Source: Siphonodentalium dalli
Lineage: Eukaryota; Mollusca; Scaphopoda; Gadilida; Siphonodentaliidae
Assembly (NCBI GenBank): GCA_032622095.1
Contig: CP136066.1
Span: 47,154,911 to 47,218,910, forward strand
DNA: 64,000 nucleotides
Direction of reading: 5' to 3'
Every line of letters starts with the position of its first letter. Positions within the stretch are counted from its first letter, which is position 1. The translations under genes were made by a program, and so were the position numbers. This document shows, one piece after another, positions 47,201 to 57,441 of this stretch. Under the pieces are notes generated by a model, which saw only the letters and a program-made list of their open reading frames with translations, was not told the origin of the DNA and made no database searches.

Positions 47201-47853
47201 TAAGGACCTGTAGCATGTGCCAAAGGATTTAGTCATGCAAAGAGTAAAATCCAAGATGGCTGCTGGCGGCCATGTTTTTTGGCCGAATGACCCCAAAAGG
47301 ACTCGTTCCCATCTACATGTCATTGTTAAAATCTATGACAAATTTCATGAAGATCCGACCAAAGCTACGACCTGTAGCCCGCGCCAAAGGATTTAGTCAT
47401 GCAAAGAGTAAAATCCAAGATGGCTACTGGTGGCCATGTTTTTTGGCCTAACAAACCCAAATAACTCGTTCCCATCTACATGTCAATATTAACATCTATG
47501 ACAAATTTCATGATGATCAGACGAACAGTACAACCTGTAGACCGCACCAATGGATTTAATTTTGAAATCCAAGATGGCCACCAGCGGCCATGTTTTTTGG
47601 CCGTTTATTCCAAAAGAACTTGTTCCCAACTACCGGTACATGTCATTGTTAACATCCATGACAAATTTCATGAAGATCATACCAAAGGTACGACATGTAG
47701 CCCGTGCCAAAGGATTTAGTCATGCAAAGAGTAAAACCCAAGATGGCTGCTGGCGGCCATGTTTTTTGGCCGAATGACCCCAAAATGACTCATTCCCATC
47801 TACATGTCAATGTCAACATTAATTACAAATTCCATAATGATCTGACAAAAGTA

Positions 47854-48247
47854 CCCTGCTGGACAAAACAAGTGTCAACTTAACTGCGGTGCGGTTAGCG
47901 TTGCCACCGCGGTTGAAATGCAACTACATGTACCGGTACACCGCGGCTCCACCGGCTAACTACAGTTGGGCTGCGGTTTACTTGCTATTTGGCATGGTGT
48001 ACATGTAGTTGCCGCGGTGTACATGTACTTTCATTAAACTGAAAAAAGAAAATACAAACCAAAAATGTACATGTCATTCGGCCGCGAGGGTACATGTAGT
48101 TGCCGTTCGGACGCAGTGAACTTGCCGTTCGGCCGCAGTGTACTTGCTGTTCGGCCGCAGTGCTCAACTGCAGTTACAAACTGTGACACCGCAGCCGAAC
48201 GGCAAATACACCGCGGTGCCAATGGACACTTGTTTTGTCCAGCGGGG
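47854..48247. mobile_element. TA-type MITE, copy 2 (by segmental duplication)
   Basis: Nearly identical to copy 1 and in the same satellite context (CTGACAAAAGTA on the left, AGGACCTGTAGC on the right) 1041 bp away, so array plus MITE were duplicated together; this was not a new insertion. Confidence 0.9.
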
Positions 48248-49627
48248 TAAGGACCTGTAGCCTGTGCCAAAGGATTTAGTCATGCAAAAAGTAAAATCCA
48301 AGATGGCTGCTGGCGGCCATGTTTTTTGGCCGAATGACCCCAAAAGGACTCGTTCCCATCTACATGTCATTGTTAAAATCTATGACAAATGTCATGAAGA
48401 TCCGACCAAAGCTACGACCTGTAGCCCGCGCCAAAGGATTTAGTCATGCAAAGAGTAAAATCCAAGATGGCTACTGGTGGCCATGCTTTTTGGCCTAACA
48501 AACCCAAATAACTCGTTCCCATCTACATGTCAATATTAACATCTATGACAAATTTCATGATGATCACACGAACAGTACAACCTGTAGACCGCACCAATGG
48601 ATTTAATTTTTAAATCCAAGATGGCCACCAGCGGCCATGTTTTTTGGCCGTTTATTCCAAAAGAACTTGTTCCCAATTACCGGTACATGTCATTGTTAAC
48701 ATCCATGACAAATTTCATGAAGATCAGACCAAAGGTACGACATGTAGCCCGTGCCAAAGGATTTAGTCATGCAAAGAGTAAAACCCAAGATGGCTGCTGG
48801 CGGCCATGTTTTTTGGCCGAATGACCCCAAAAGGACTCGTTCCCATCTGCATGTCATTGTTAACACCCATGACAAATTTCATGAAGATCCAACTAAAGCT
48901 ACAACCTGTAGCCTGCACCAAAGAATTTAGTCATGCAAAGAGTAAAATCCAAGATGGCTGCTGGCGGCCATGTTTTTTGGTCGAACAACCCCAAAATGAC
49001 TCGTTCCCATCTACATGTCAATATTAACATCCATGACAAATTTCATGATGATCAGACAAACAGTACGACCTGTAGAACGCGCCAATGGATTTAATTTTGA
49101 AATCCAAGATGGCCACCAGCGGCGATGTTTTTTGGCGAATGACCCCAAAATGACTCGTTCCCATCTACATGTCAATGTCAACATTTATGACAAATTTCAT
49201 AAAGATCAGACCAAAGGTACGACCTGTAGCCCGCGCCAAAGGATTTAGTCATGCAAAGAGTAAAATCCAAGATGGCTGCTGGCCGCCATTTTTTTTGGCC
49301 GAATGACACCAAAAGGACTCGTTCCCATCTACATGTCATTGTTAACATCCTTGACAAATTTCATGAAGATCCAACCAAAGCTACGATCTGTAGCTCGTGC
49401 CAAAGGATTTAGTCATGCAAAGAGTAACATCCAAGATGGCTGCTGGCGCCCATGTTTTTTTGGCCGAACAACCCAAAAATGACTCGTTCCCATCTACATG
49501 TCAATATTAACATCCATGACAAATTTCATGAAGATCAGACTAAAGGCACAACCTTGAAATCCAAGATGGCCGCCAAGATGTTTTTCGATCGAAAGACCCC
49601 AAAATGATTCGTTCCCATCTACTAGTA

Positions 49628-50022
49628 CCCTGCTGGGAAAAACAAGTGTCCACTTAACCACGGTGCGCTTAGCATTGCCACCGCGGCCGAAATGCAACTA
49701 CACCGCGGCTCCACTGGCTAACTACAGTTGGGCATTGGTTTATTTGCCATTCGGCCATGGTGTACAAATGTAGTTGCCGCTGTGTACATTCATCAAACTG
49801 AAAAAAGACAATACAAACCAGAAATCTAACCACGGTGTACATACCATTCGGCCCCGTTGTAGTTGCTTTTTGGCCATGGTGTACATGTGTACTTGTCGTT
49901 CGGCCGCGGTGTACATGTACTTGCCGCTCGGCCGCGGCGCTCAACTGCAGTTACAAACTCTGACACTGCACCCGAATGGCAAATACACCGTGGCCAATGG
50001 ACACTTGTTTTGTCCAGCAGGG
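49628..50022. mobile_element. TA-type MITE, copy 3
   Basis: Same termini (CCCTGCTGGGAAAAACAAGT and ACTTGTTTTGTCCAGCAGGG), flanked by TA at 49626-49627 and 50023-50024. Diverged internally from copies 1 and 2, so an older or separate insertion. Confidence 0.88.
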
Positions 50023-50048
50023 TACATGTCAATGTCAACATTCATGAC

Positions 50049-50645
50049 CAGGGTTCGCTCTGCCACTTGCCAAATTTGCCAATGGCAAAAATAATTCACA
50101 GTTGGCAAAAAATATTTTCATTTGGCAAAAGTTTTGGCAAGTCACTTTTTAATTCCTTATTAATGAAGTTAAAAAATATCGGTCAATCAATACCATTCAT
50201 TTTCAGAAATTATTACAATGGAATTATATTAGTTGTGTTTTATATGGTTTCGCAAAAGTTAACACCTCCATTAAGATGCAGTTAATCTGATATCATTAGT
50301 ATCAACGGGTGGAGGGATTACCTCTATTTAGTGTGATGGTGGTGCTTACATAGCTAATCTTCATATGATGTTCGCTTTTGATCAAGCAACGCTTCTACTA
50401 TTGTATTGTTCGGTAATCGGTTTATTGTTGTATGATAAACCGTAATAGATGAGATCATAATCATTAACTAACTGCTTTTTTATCGATATCAAACAGTGAG
50501 TGTCGAAACATAAGACTCAGTCAAGGTTGCAGAAAATGATGCTATTGGGAATAATATTTGGCAAATTCTAAAAGAATTTGGCAAAAAATATTTTCATTTG
50601 GCAAATTATTTGGCAAATGTAAATTTCGTTCCAGCGCGGACCCTG
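50049..50645. mobile_element. hAT-like MITE
   Basis: The termini CAGGGTTCGCTCTG (left) and CAGCGCGGACCCTG (right, inverted) are flanked by TCATGAC on both sides (50042-50048 and 50648-50654), an approximate 7-8 bp target duplication as in hAT elements. The subterminal regions carry multiple TTTGGCAAA/TTGGCAAA motifs, and AAAAAATATTTTCATTTGGC appears near both ends. 597 bp, non-coding; inserted in the last part of the 164-bp array. Confidence 0.8.
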
Positions 50646-50795
50646 AATCATGACAAATTTCAAAGAGATCAGACTAAAGGCACAACCTGTATCCCGCGAC
50701 AAAGTAAATTGTTGACGGACACACAGACACATGGATGACGGACGCCAACCCATGGCAATAGCTCAAACTTACAAAGTTGTAAGTTGAGCTAATAA

Positions 50796-51050
50796 AACGG
50801 GATGCGTTGGAATTTTGCAAAATGAATAAAATGAAAACCGTCAGGAGCTCCGAAATAGGGGTGGGCGGGTCACCGGAAACACAGGTATATATTTTTTTGG
50901 CTTTACTACTTCGGGGTTCATGCAGTTTGCTGAATTTTTCTTGCGGTAAAAATCCGATGACCACATTGAACCCGCCGTTCATTTCTTATATAATACAGCA
51001 GTATTACATGGGGTGACACCACTATAGAGGGGGGTCAATTACTTAAATCT
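50796..51050. other. Unannotated stretch
   Basis: No feature recognised; a 69-codon open frame at 50807-51016 has no recognisable domain. Confidence 0.35.
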
Positions 51051-51055
51051 AGGGA

Positions 51056-51225
51056 AGTCGATAGCCGAGAGGTACTGTAGTGTACTGGTCTCTCGTGCTA
51101 GCGGGCCAGGGATCGCAACCTGGTCAGGGTATTCTGACAAAAATCAGAACTCGGTCAGATACCAAGTTTGTAAAGCTGAAAAGTCTCATTTGAGATCACT
51201 GAATAAAGATCCGAATGCAAAAAAA
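51056..51225 (+). mobile_element. tRNA-derived SINE (family 3)
   Basis: GTCGATAGCCGAGAGGTACT (box A region), GCGGGCCAGG and GATCGCAACCTGGTC (box B region, decayed) form a tRNA-like head. It is followed by a short body and AATAAAGATCCGAATGC with a poly(A) run. GGGAAGTCG just before and CGACTTCCC just after are inverted, not direct, so a target duplication is not evident. Confidence 0.65.
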
Positions 51226-51337
51226 CCGACTTCCCCCATTACAACATCTATCCAGGTATTTTGTTGTTCTGCAGTATGCTGTCTGATTGGGGGTGCGGAC
51301 ATTAATGGCTAACCTGTGTACATGCCTCGGGGTATCT

Positions 51338-52021
51338 GGAGAAGTCAGCCCAAAACAAGGTCGGCCACAAGAGAAGTCGGCCCGGGTAAATTAAAGATTG
51401 GTCAAGAAAAGTCGGCCCCATTATTATTTTACTGCTTGTTAATGCCTGTGGCACAATAAGATGAGACCGACATTTCGCCACACGGTGTCATAAGGGATTA
51501 CATCACCTCGTAGCATTCCATTTTATCTGACCATGTTTTGGTCACATGGTGTCAAGGAGGATTATATCACCTCCTGGCAATCCATTTTCTTATCGCCCAC
51601 TGTCATGGTTTTACGCAGATACGGTATGTCGATAGGGTTCGTTAAACGGAAATTTAAATCTGTACCGGAAAAATAGCCATATATACAAGACATGGTATTA
51701 GACCAGATACGAACCTTCACACTTAGTCAGCCAATTAATCTACATGTATAGACCTAAACAATGTCCTGTCATAATTATAATGGGCGTCGCGCCAGAGGGA
51801 TTTCCACATGGAAGCAGTCAGCGAAACGCCGATAAAGATCAACACTAAGTCATATACAATGTAGTGTTGAACAAGGTTTCCGTGACACCTGATATACATG
51901 TATGTTACTCAATTGAGTAAACATGTCACTAACTGATGTTAATAGCTGGGCCGACTTCGTACGGGGCCGAATTCGGGGCCGACTTCTCTGGGGCCGACTT
52001 CGTAGCGGGGCCGACTTCTCC
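51338..52021. mobile_element. Inverted-repeat MITE with multiple GAAGTCGGCC motifs
   Basis: The left end has GGAGAAGTCAGCCC, AAGGTCGGCC, GAGAAGTCGGCC and AAAAGTCGGCCCC; the right end has GGGCCGACTTC, GGGGCCGAATTC, GGGGCCGACTTCTC and again GGGGCCGACTTCTCC. The motif is clustered and inverted at both ends, as transposase-binding subterminal repeats would be. 684 bp, non-coding. Confidence 0.7.
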
Positions 52022-52105
52022 TGTATTCCGCCTTGGTGTGTGCACATTAAAGAACGCTACTGCAGTCTCACAGGGTTATAAAGTTACTAGTACTCGGCCG
52101 TGGTA

Positions 52106-52500
52106 GCACCTGGACCCGACAGTAATGATTAACAGCCCGAGGGCCTATTTATAGACCCGAGACGGAGTTAATCATTCCTGGAGGGCTGTAAAGAAACCAA
52201 GGTGCCCGACAAAATCATGCTATTACTATTATTACCACACCGTCCTGGTGTGAGCATGCTTTAATGAAAACAAAGCTTAGCGCTCGCTTCTGTTCAACTT
52301 CACCTTAAAATCATGGAATCATGACGTGTGGGTAAAATAATGTTCATCTAATAAAGAACGCCCTCTAAAGTGGTAAAAATATTAAGTAATATTGTTAACG
52401 TTGGAATCAACAGAAAGATCAGACTTTAATTTTTGAGTCGCGCGATCGCTCTTGCGCACCATCGCGCGGCTAAAATTGAAAACCAGTGAGCGATCAATAT
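52106..52500 (-). mobile_element. Hairpin F and associated element, relative of the Crypton-bearing unit
   Basis: Hairpin F (about 52106-52205) pairs GCACC / GGTGC and AATGATTAAC / GTTAATCATT, with CCCGAG in direct orientation in both arms. It is followed by AAAATCATGCTATTACTATT (reverse-complement form of the flank of hairpin E), AAAGAACGCCCTCTAAAGTG (about 52354; reverse complement of the 35.73-kb site) and a GC-rich dyad (GAGTCGCGCGATCGCTC...CGCGCGGCTAA, 52434-52475) in the place of the one at 35.8 kb. No recombinase gene is present. Confidence 0.55.
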
Positions 52501-52865
52501 TTCGTCAGCATTGAATCGGAGTATTAAATTAATTCCTTATTAATAATTATGAATTACAATTAATATACCGGGGTAGGAGCATGTACAATATGAAAACACA
52601 GTGTGTAACATTCACTTGTGCTAATGGATAGTGGATTAAGCAGTGTTAAACCATCAAAGAGTTTCAATGGACATCCATCGTGAGTAAACTACTAGTAATT
52701 CAATTTACGCAACATTTATGAATGTATTTCCGCTGTTTATTTTATCTTGATAGAAACCGCGCGGCTGGCCAAAACCCAGCGAGCGGGACTATGCGCGCCT
52801 ACATTTTGTAAACATGAAAGTCTGAAAGATATCTGTATGAATTTGAACTGAATACACATGTACTA

Positions 52866-53249
52866 CCCTGCTGGGCAAAACAAGTGTCCACTTAACCACG
52901 GTGCGCTTAGCATTGCCACTGCGGCTGAAATGCAACGGCACAGCGGCTCCACCAGCTAACTACAGTTGGGCCGCGGTGTATTTGCCATTCGACCATGGTG
53001 TATAGTTGCCGCTGTGTGCATTTATTAAACTGAAAAAAGACAATATAAACCAGAAATCTAACCACGGTGTAATGCCATTCGGCCCCATTGTAGTTGCTTT
53101 TCGGCCATGGTGTACATGTGTACTTGACGGTCGGCCATGGTGTACTTGCCGCTTGGCCGCGGTGCTCAACTGCAGTTACAAACTCTGACACCGCCGCCGA
53201 ACGCCAAACACACAGCGGTGCCAATGGACACTTGTTTTGTCCAGCAGGG
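52866..53249. mobile_element. TA-type MITE, copy 4
   Basis: CCCTGCTGGGCAAAACAAGT at the left and ACTTGTTTTGTCCAGCAGGG at the right, related throughout to copies 1-3 but lying outside the satellite. TA is on the left; the right flank has decayed (CAGTA). Confidence 0.88.
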
Positions 53250-53985
53250 CAGTACGATTGATCTTTTCAATTTGAAAACAGAAAAAAAATTCTTTTTCAG
53301 TCCTAAATCAAATGATTAAATTAATGATAAGCAAATACCTGTGCAACCTTTGATGATTACTAGATTTGAGAACAAATTCAACAATGCCTCCAAGCTCCTG
53401 TCGAAAGTAAAAGTGCAATAATCATGTCACAAACACAGTTTACACATGATGTCATGAAATTGAATACACCTAACATTGAATTGCCTAGTCTTCGTGTATC
53501 TGTGGTACACAATAATCCATACAATCCTCAAAACAACATTCATTGTTGCAAATTAGATGAAACACAGATCAATCACTCGTTGATTTTTCAATTTCGTGCC
53601 ATGTGGGGCCTTGACCTTGTAGTGGAGAAATCGGTGTATATAAAGTGTTTGTCGACGCCGATGCCGGCTCTAAATAAAAGTGTAATGTCTAGCTTCTTCG
53701 TTGTTTCTCAGTGGATGTGACTGCGATTTGGTATGTGTGTCCGGGTTGGGTCATGGATGATTTTGATTATCGCACATGCACATTTAAATTTGATTTGTTT
53801 TTTTAATTTACAAATTTCGAGTAGAAGATTTGTTTACAATCGAGATGGCTAATCACAAACTGTGCCACGGTAATATTTTACCGAATGCCATGTTATCAGA
53901 CTAGAAAGGCTGTGATTAATCCTCGATTAATCTATTATTTGATTGAGTCTCTGAATGACTCAGTGAGGACAATTAAAAAGTGATC
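53250..53985. other. Unannotated stretch
   Basis: The longest open frame (53424-53720, plus, 98 codons) shows no recognisable domain or signal peptide and is not called. Confidence 0.35.
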
Positions 53986-53989
53986 ATCG

Positions 53990-54346
53990 GCAATCGTTGT
54001 TGTTGTACTTGTATGTAAATTCCTCCGTCGCGGTTGTCTTCGGAGCACGCTGCTCTCCTAACTCAGTACCGTTACTAACAGTCGATTGTGTTGAAGTTGA
54101 AGTGAAGAAAACGTAATTCTTCGATCAGTTTCTGCTGGAGTCTGCGCAGTAACCTCCCGGAAGTCACGTGTGAAATTTACAAAAAAGCATACACGCTATT
54201 TTCGCTCTTGGTATAGAAATATAGAAAAATTATATGACGTCATAATTCACACGCATTTAGGTATAAACACCCACTGGGGTGGTTGCTATGACGTCATAAT
54301 TCACACGCATTTAGGTATAAACACCCACTGGGGTGGTTGCTATTAA
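53990..54346 (+). repeat. Left arm of a 3.4-kb inverted repeat pair
   Basis: GTTGTTGTTGTAC, TGCGCAGTAACC, CGGAAGTCACGTGTGAA, AAAAGCATACACGCT, TATGACGTCAT and TATAAACACCCACTGGGGTG occur here and, inverted in reverse order, at 57205-57440. The left arm carries a later tandem duplication. Confidence 0.88.
54234..54341. repeat. Exact 54-bp tandem duplication with a TGACGTCA site
   Basis: Two identical 54-bp copies (54234-54287, 54288-54341), starting ATGACGTCATAATTCACACG and ending CACTGGGGTGGTTGCT. Each contains the CRE-like palindrome TGACGTCA. Confidence 0.95.
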
Positions 54347-57204
54347 CATGTTATGTTACAAGTCTCAGCGTGTGAAACTGAACATTTATTTATTTATTTT
54401 TTGTTGATTTGAGTCTTCATCTCATAATCGCATACCTCACTCGTATTTAAATTCGCGCAGTACTATTTTTCTTGCCCCTGTAGGTGTGCGAATTTAAAGC
54501 TGAGTGAAGAAATAGTACGACTACTTTAAGTTTACACCAAACCACAAGGAAAATAGTATGGATATGTTAATAAGTTACGTACATTTGCATAACGTTGTAC
54601 TGAATGGACCATGGTATGCATATGTACATTCGGGCCATCTATCTCAACACCACTTTTCACATGTAAAACTATAAACCATGGTCAAAACTTCGATGTTTCA
54701 ATGACTGTAGTTTACTGTGTTAACTCCAGTAACCCGGTTACAACTGAATATTTAATTTGTGTTTGAGGGGGAGACGCACGTTTGCGTAATTTGGTAAAAT
54801 CTTGATAAATATACAACCGTACGGAATGGAACTTCACAGAGATGTAGAACACATATTGAGGAATGCATACCATGTATTGAACATTTTGAAATATGAACAT
54901 CATGAGAGTAATTAAGAGAGATCTATAACATTTTATAATAAGTTAACTTTAGGTACCGAGAACTTTTATCTACTTCCACAGTCATCGTTAAACACTGGTG
55001 ACAGATGTAGCATCATATCTGCTGTCCATGAGAGGAGCCGTCTTTCTGCAGAAGAAGGAACACCATTCTTATAAATGAAGTCAAATTATGAGTACCCTAT
55101 TCTGAAAAATGGCAATAATAAACCAGACATTTGCAATTGGTACTATTTAGAAATGTATGGAGGACAGGATGGACAAATAAATCAATTGAACTTTTTTAAA
55201 AAAGCCAACAGTCTGTATATTTGGATATTAAATGGCAACGATCATAATAAAATAATAAAATTATATATGTACCAATTTATTATTATTAATTAATAATTAA
55301 TTTGATAATTTATTTATTATTTTATTTTCAATTTTTTTTACTGTTTGACTGAACTCTCAAAAGATACTATAGTACTCTCATTCAGTTTTTCAAAACATAT
55401 TATCTCTCAATATATGATAGATTGTCATTGATGTCATACTTAACTGAATTGACCAAATAAATACACATGAATAAATCATAAATTTTGAGGTTTTCAATGA
55501 TCCAAGGACTGAGGTATCCCAATGATGCAAAGTATTCCCACTATATCAAAGTAATCAATCGGACAGTACGCCATTGCATATTGGTGATAAGCCGGTTGAA
55601 ATACAGTTTATGTTGACATCAAAGGTGTCACTTTCTGTAGAGTAATGTATTTGTCAAATAATGGACCATGGTTAATGGCTCATACAGAACATCGCACATA
55701 ACTGTTGGAGGTCATAGCCTGTATTAATGTGCAGTGTTGACGCTAAATTAAATTACATATCTGCTCATCTGCTCATTGTTGCTACCACTGGTATCAGCAA
55801 GGCAACCTCACAGTTATCGGCATTGTCATTGATTACAAATGACAAGGATTCCATTTCTTTAATTCCAAGATATTTCAATCACCTATAAGAGACAGTCAAA
55901 TTTTAATACAAATGTTCTTAACTTTCAATTTCGCACCACCGATGTATAACAGCATTAGCTTTCTTTGGGGGTGTTGCCACCAACACCACGTTTACACAAA
56001 TAAAATAACACAAGCTCTCTCGGGGTAAATTCGCATTAGACACCACATATTACAAAAATAAAATGACAAACTATTTTCATGTAAAACGTATGTACACGAA
56101 TCATTGAGTGGTCAATCTCAATGCCTTGTAAAAAGCTTTATGGGAGGGGGCTACAAATTAGATTTAACGAACACCTTAAATGGGTTCCAGCAACGGTTGG
56201 AGCTTTAATTCAATTACTTGATAGATCCTGAATGTGTCTTTGCTATTTGATGGCAGCGACAGGATAAAATAAAACAGAAATATTTTGATAATTCACATGT
56301 ATTTAGATTGAACTTAACAAAGACCCCAGTTCACGCGACAACTACTGTGCGTCTTTAACTCTGGTACAAGCATAACAGATATATATTATAGGTACACGGG
56401 GGCGGGGACAAAATCACAAATGTGATTTAATGTTATTAAATGTGATGGGATGTTCAATACATTTGTTTCCAGCTAATTGTGGTATCCACCTTAATGCATT
56501 GAAGGTATGACCTCAACTTACCTGTACATGTTGACGTTACAGGTAATCATGAATTAACTTCTCTTTGCACTTCTCCTACCGGATACAGGAAAACCCCATA
56601 ACAATCCAATGTGTTAGTGTTCAGTCAACTGTAATTAAGACAATTTGTAGGTTAACAAATCCAATAACAATATTTTATTAAAAATAGGATGACAATGAGT
56701 GAGTTAAAATTTTGTTTGAGGGTTAAGTTGCAATAATATTCCACATGTGGAAAATCAGATTGCTGCATATTTATTACTAACATAATGCACAGATGTAATT
56801 AATTAGTACCATGTACCCAGTACACACATGAACATGGCTAGAGGATCTCTGTTGTGGGTGGGGTGTCCACGTCTATGAAATTTTCAAAAGCACGGCCCTT
56901 GACCCAGACCAAGCAAACTCCCTCCAGTCCCAAGTTTGCAAAATACAATTTTCACCCCTCTACCGGTGGTTATAATTTTCTAACTGATATCTCAAAGTTT
57001 CCAGGAAATTTCCAATATGACACCCCTCCCTAAAGTTGAAAATGTCTAACTGATGGCCATTTAAGTTCAAGATTTGGGTCAAAGATATGATACTATGTGC
57101 TTATTGGCCGAAAAAATATCATATTCCCAAAGAAATTGAAACTATTAAGAACAATTTCTACATATTATTGTTGTGAATTTTTCAACTATTCATGTTTGGC
57201 CAGA
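54347..57204. other. Anonymous AT-rich sequence between the inverted arms
   Basis: No coding region or RNA gene recognised; the short open frame 55075-55293 is in AT-rich DNA and is unconvincing. The left half of a 21-bp inverted repeat lies at 54947-54967. Confidence 0.35.
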
Positions 57205-57441
57205 CTTATAGAAACCACCCCGGTGGGTGTTTATACCTAAGGCGCGTGTGAATGATGACGTCATATATTTTTTTCTATATTCTATACGATGAGACGAAAA
57301 TCAGGAAGCGTGTATGCTTTTTTGTGGAATTAACACGTGACTTCCGGTCGGTTACTGCGCAGAATCCAGCATAAACTACTAGGTGTTCGATATAACGGAG
57401 GAATATTCAGACAACAACAACAACTTGGTGGTTGCTATTAA
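57205..57441 (-). repeat. Right arm of the 3.4-kb inverted repeat pair
   Basis: Reverse complement of the left arm, diverged, and with a single copy of the unit that is duplicated on the left. The final 15 bp (GGTGGTTGCTATTAA, 57427-57441) match the left arm's inner edge (54332-54346) in direct orientation. Confidence 0.85.

Larger units (their letters stand above)
44780..50795 (+). repeat. Tandem array, about 164-bp (and about 153-bp) monomers
   Basis: The monomer contains TTTAGTCATGCAAAGAGTAA, ATCCAAGATGGCTGCTGGCG, GCCATGTTTTTTGGCC, GACTCGTTCCCATCTACATG, CATGACAAATTTCATGA and ACGACCTGTAGCCCGCGCC. A shorter type lacks the GTCATGCAAAGAG block and reads CAATGGATTTAATTTTGAAA. The two types often alternate. 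The array is broken by four MITE insertions (three TA-type, one hAT-like) and ends at 50.70-50.79 kb with GACGGACACACAGACACATG and a stem-loop TAGCTCAA...TTGAGCTA. Overlapping short open frames are artefacts. Confidence 0.92.

Noticed and set aside
46987..48370. Repeated frames of 60-80 codons on both strands around the MITEs
   Set aside because: They recur only because the MITE and 164-bp array are duplicated; they run across element boundaries.
53424..53720. 98-codon frame as a gene
   Set aside because: No signal peptide, domain or homologous context; length is compatible with chance.
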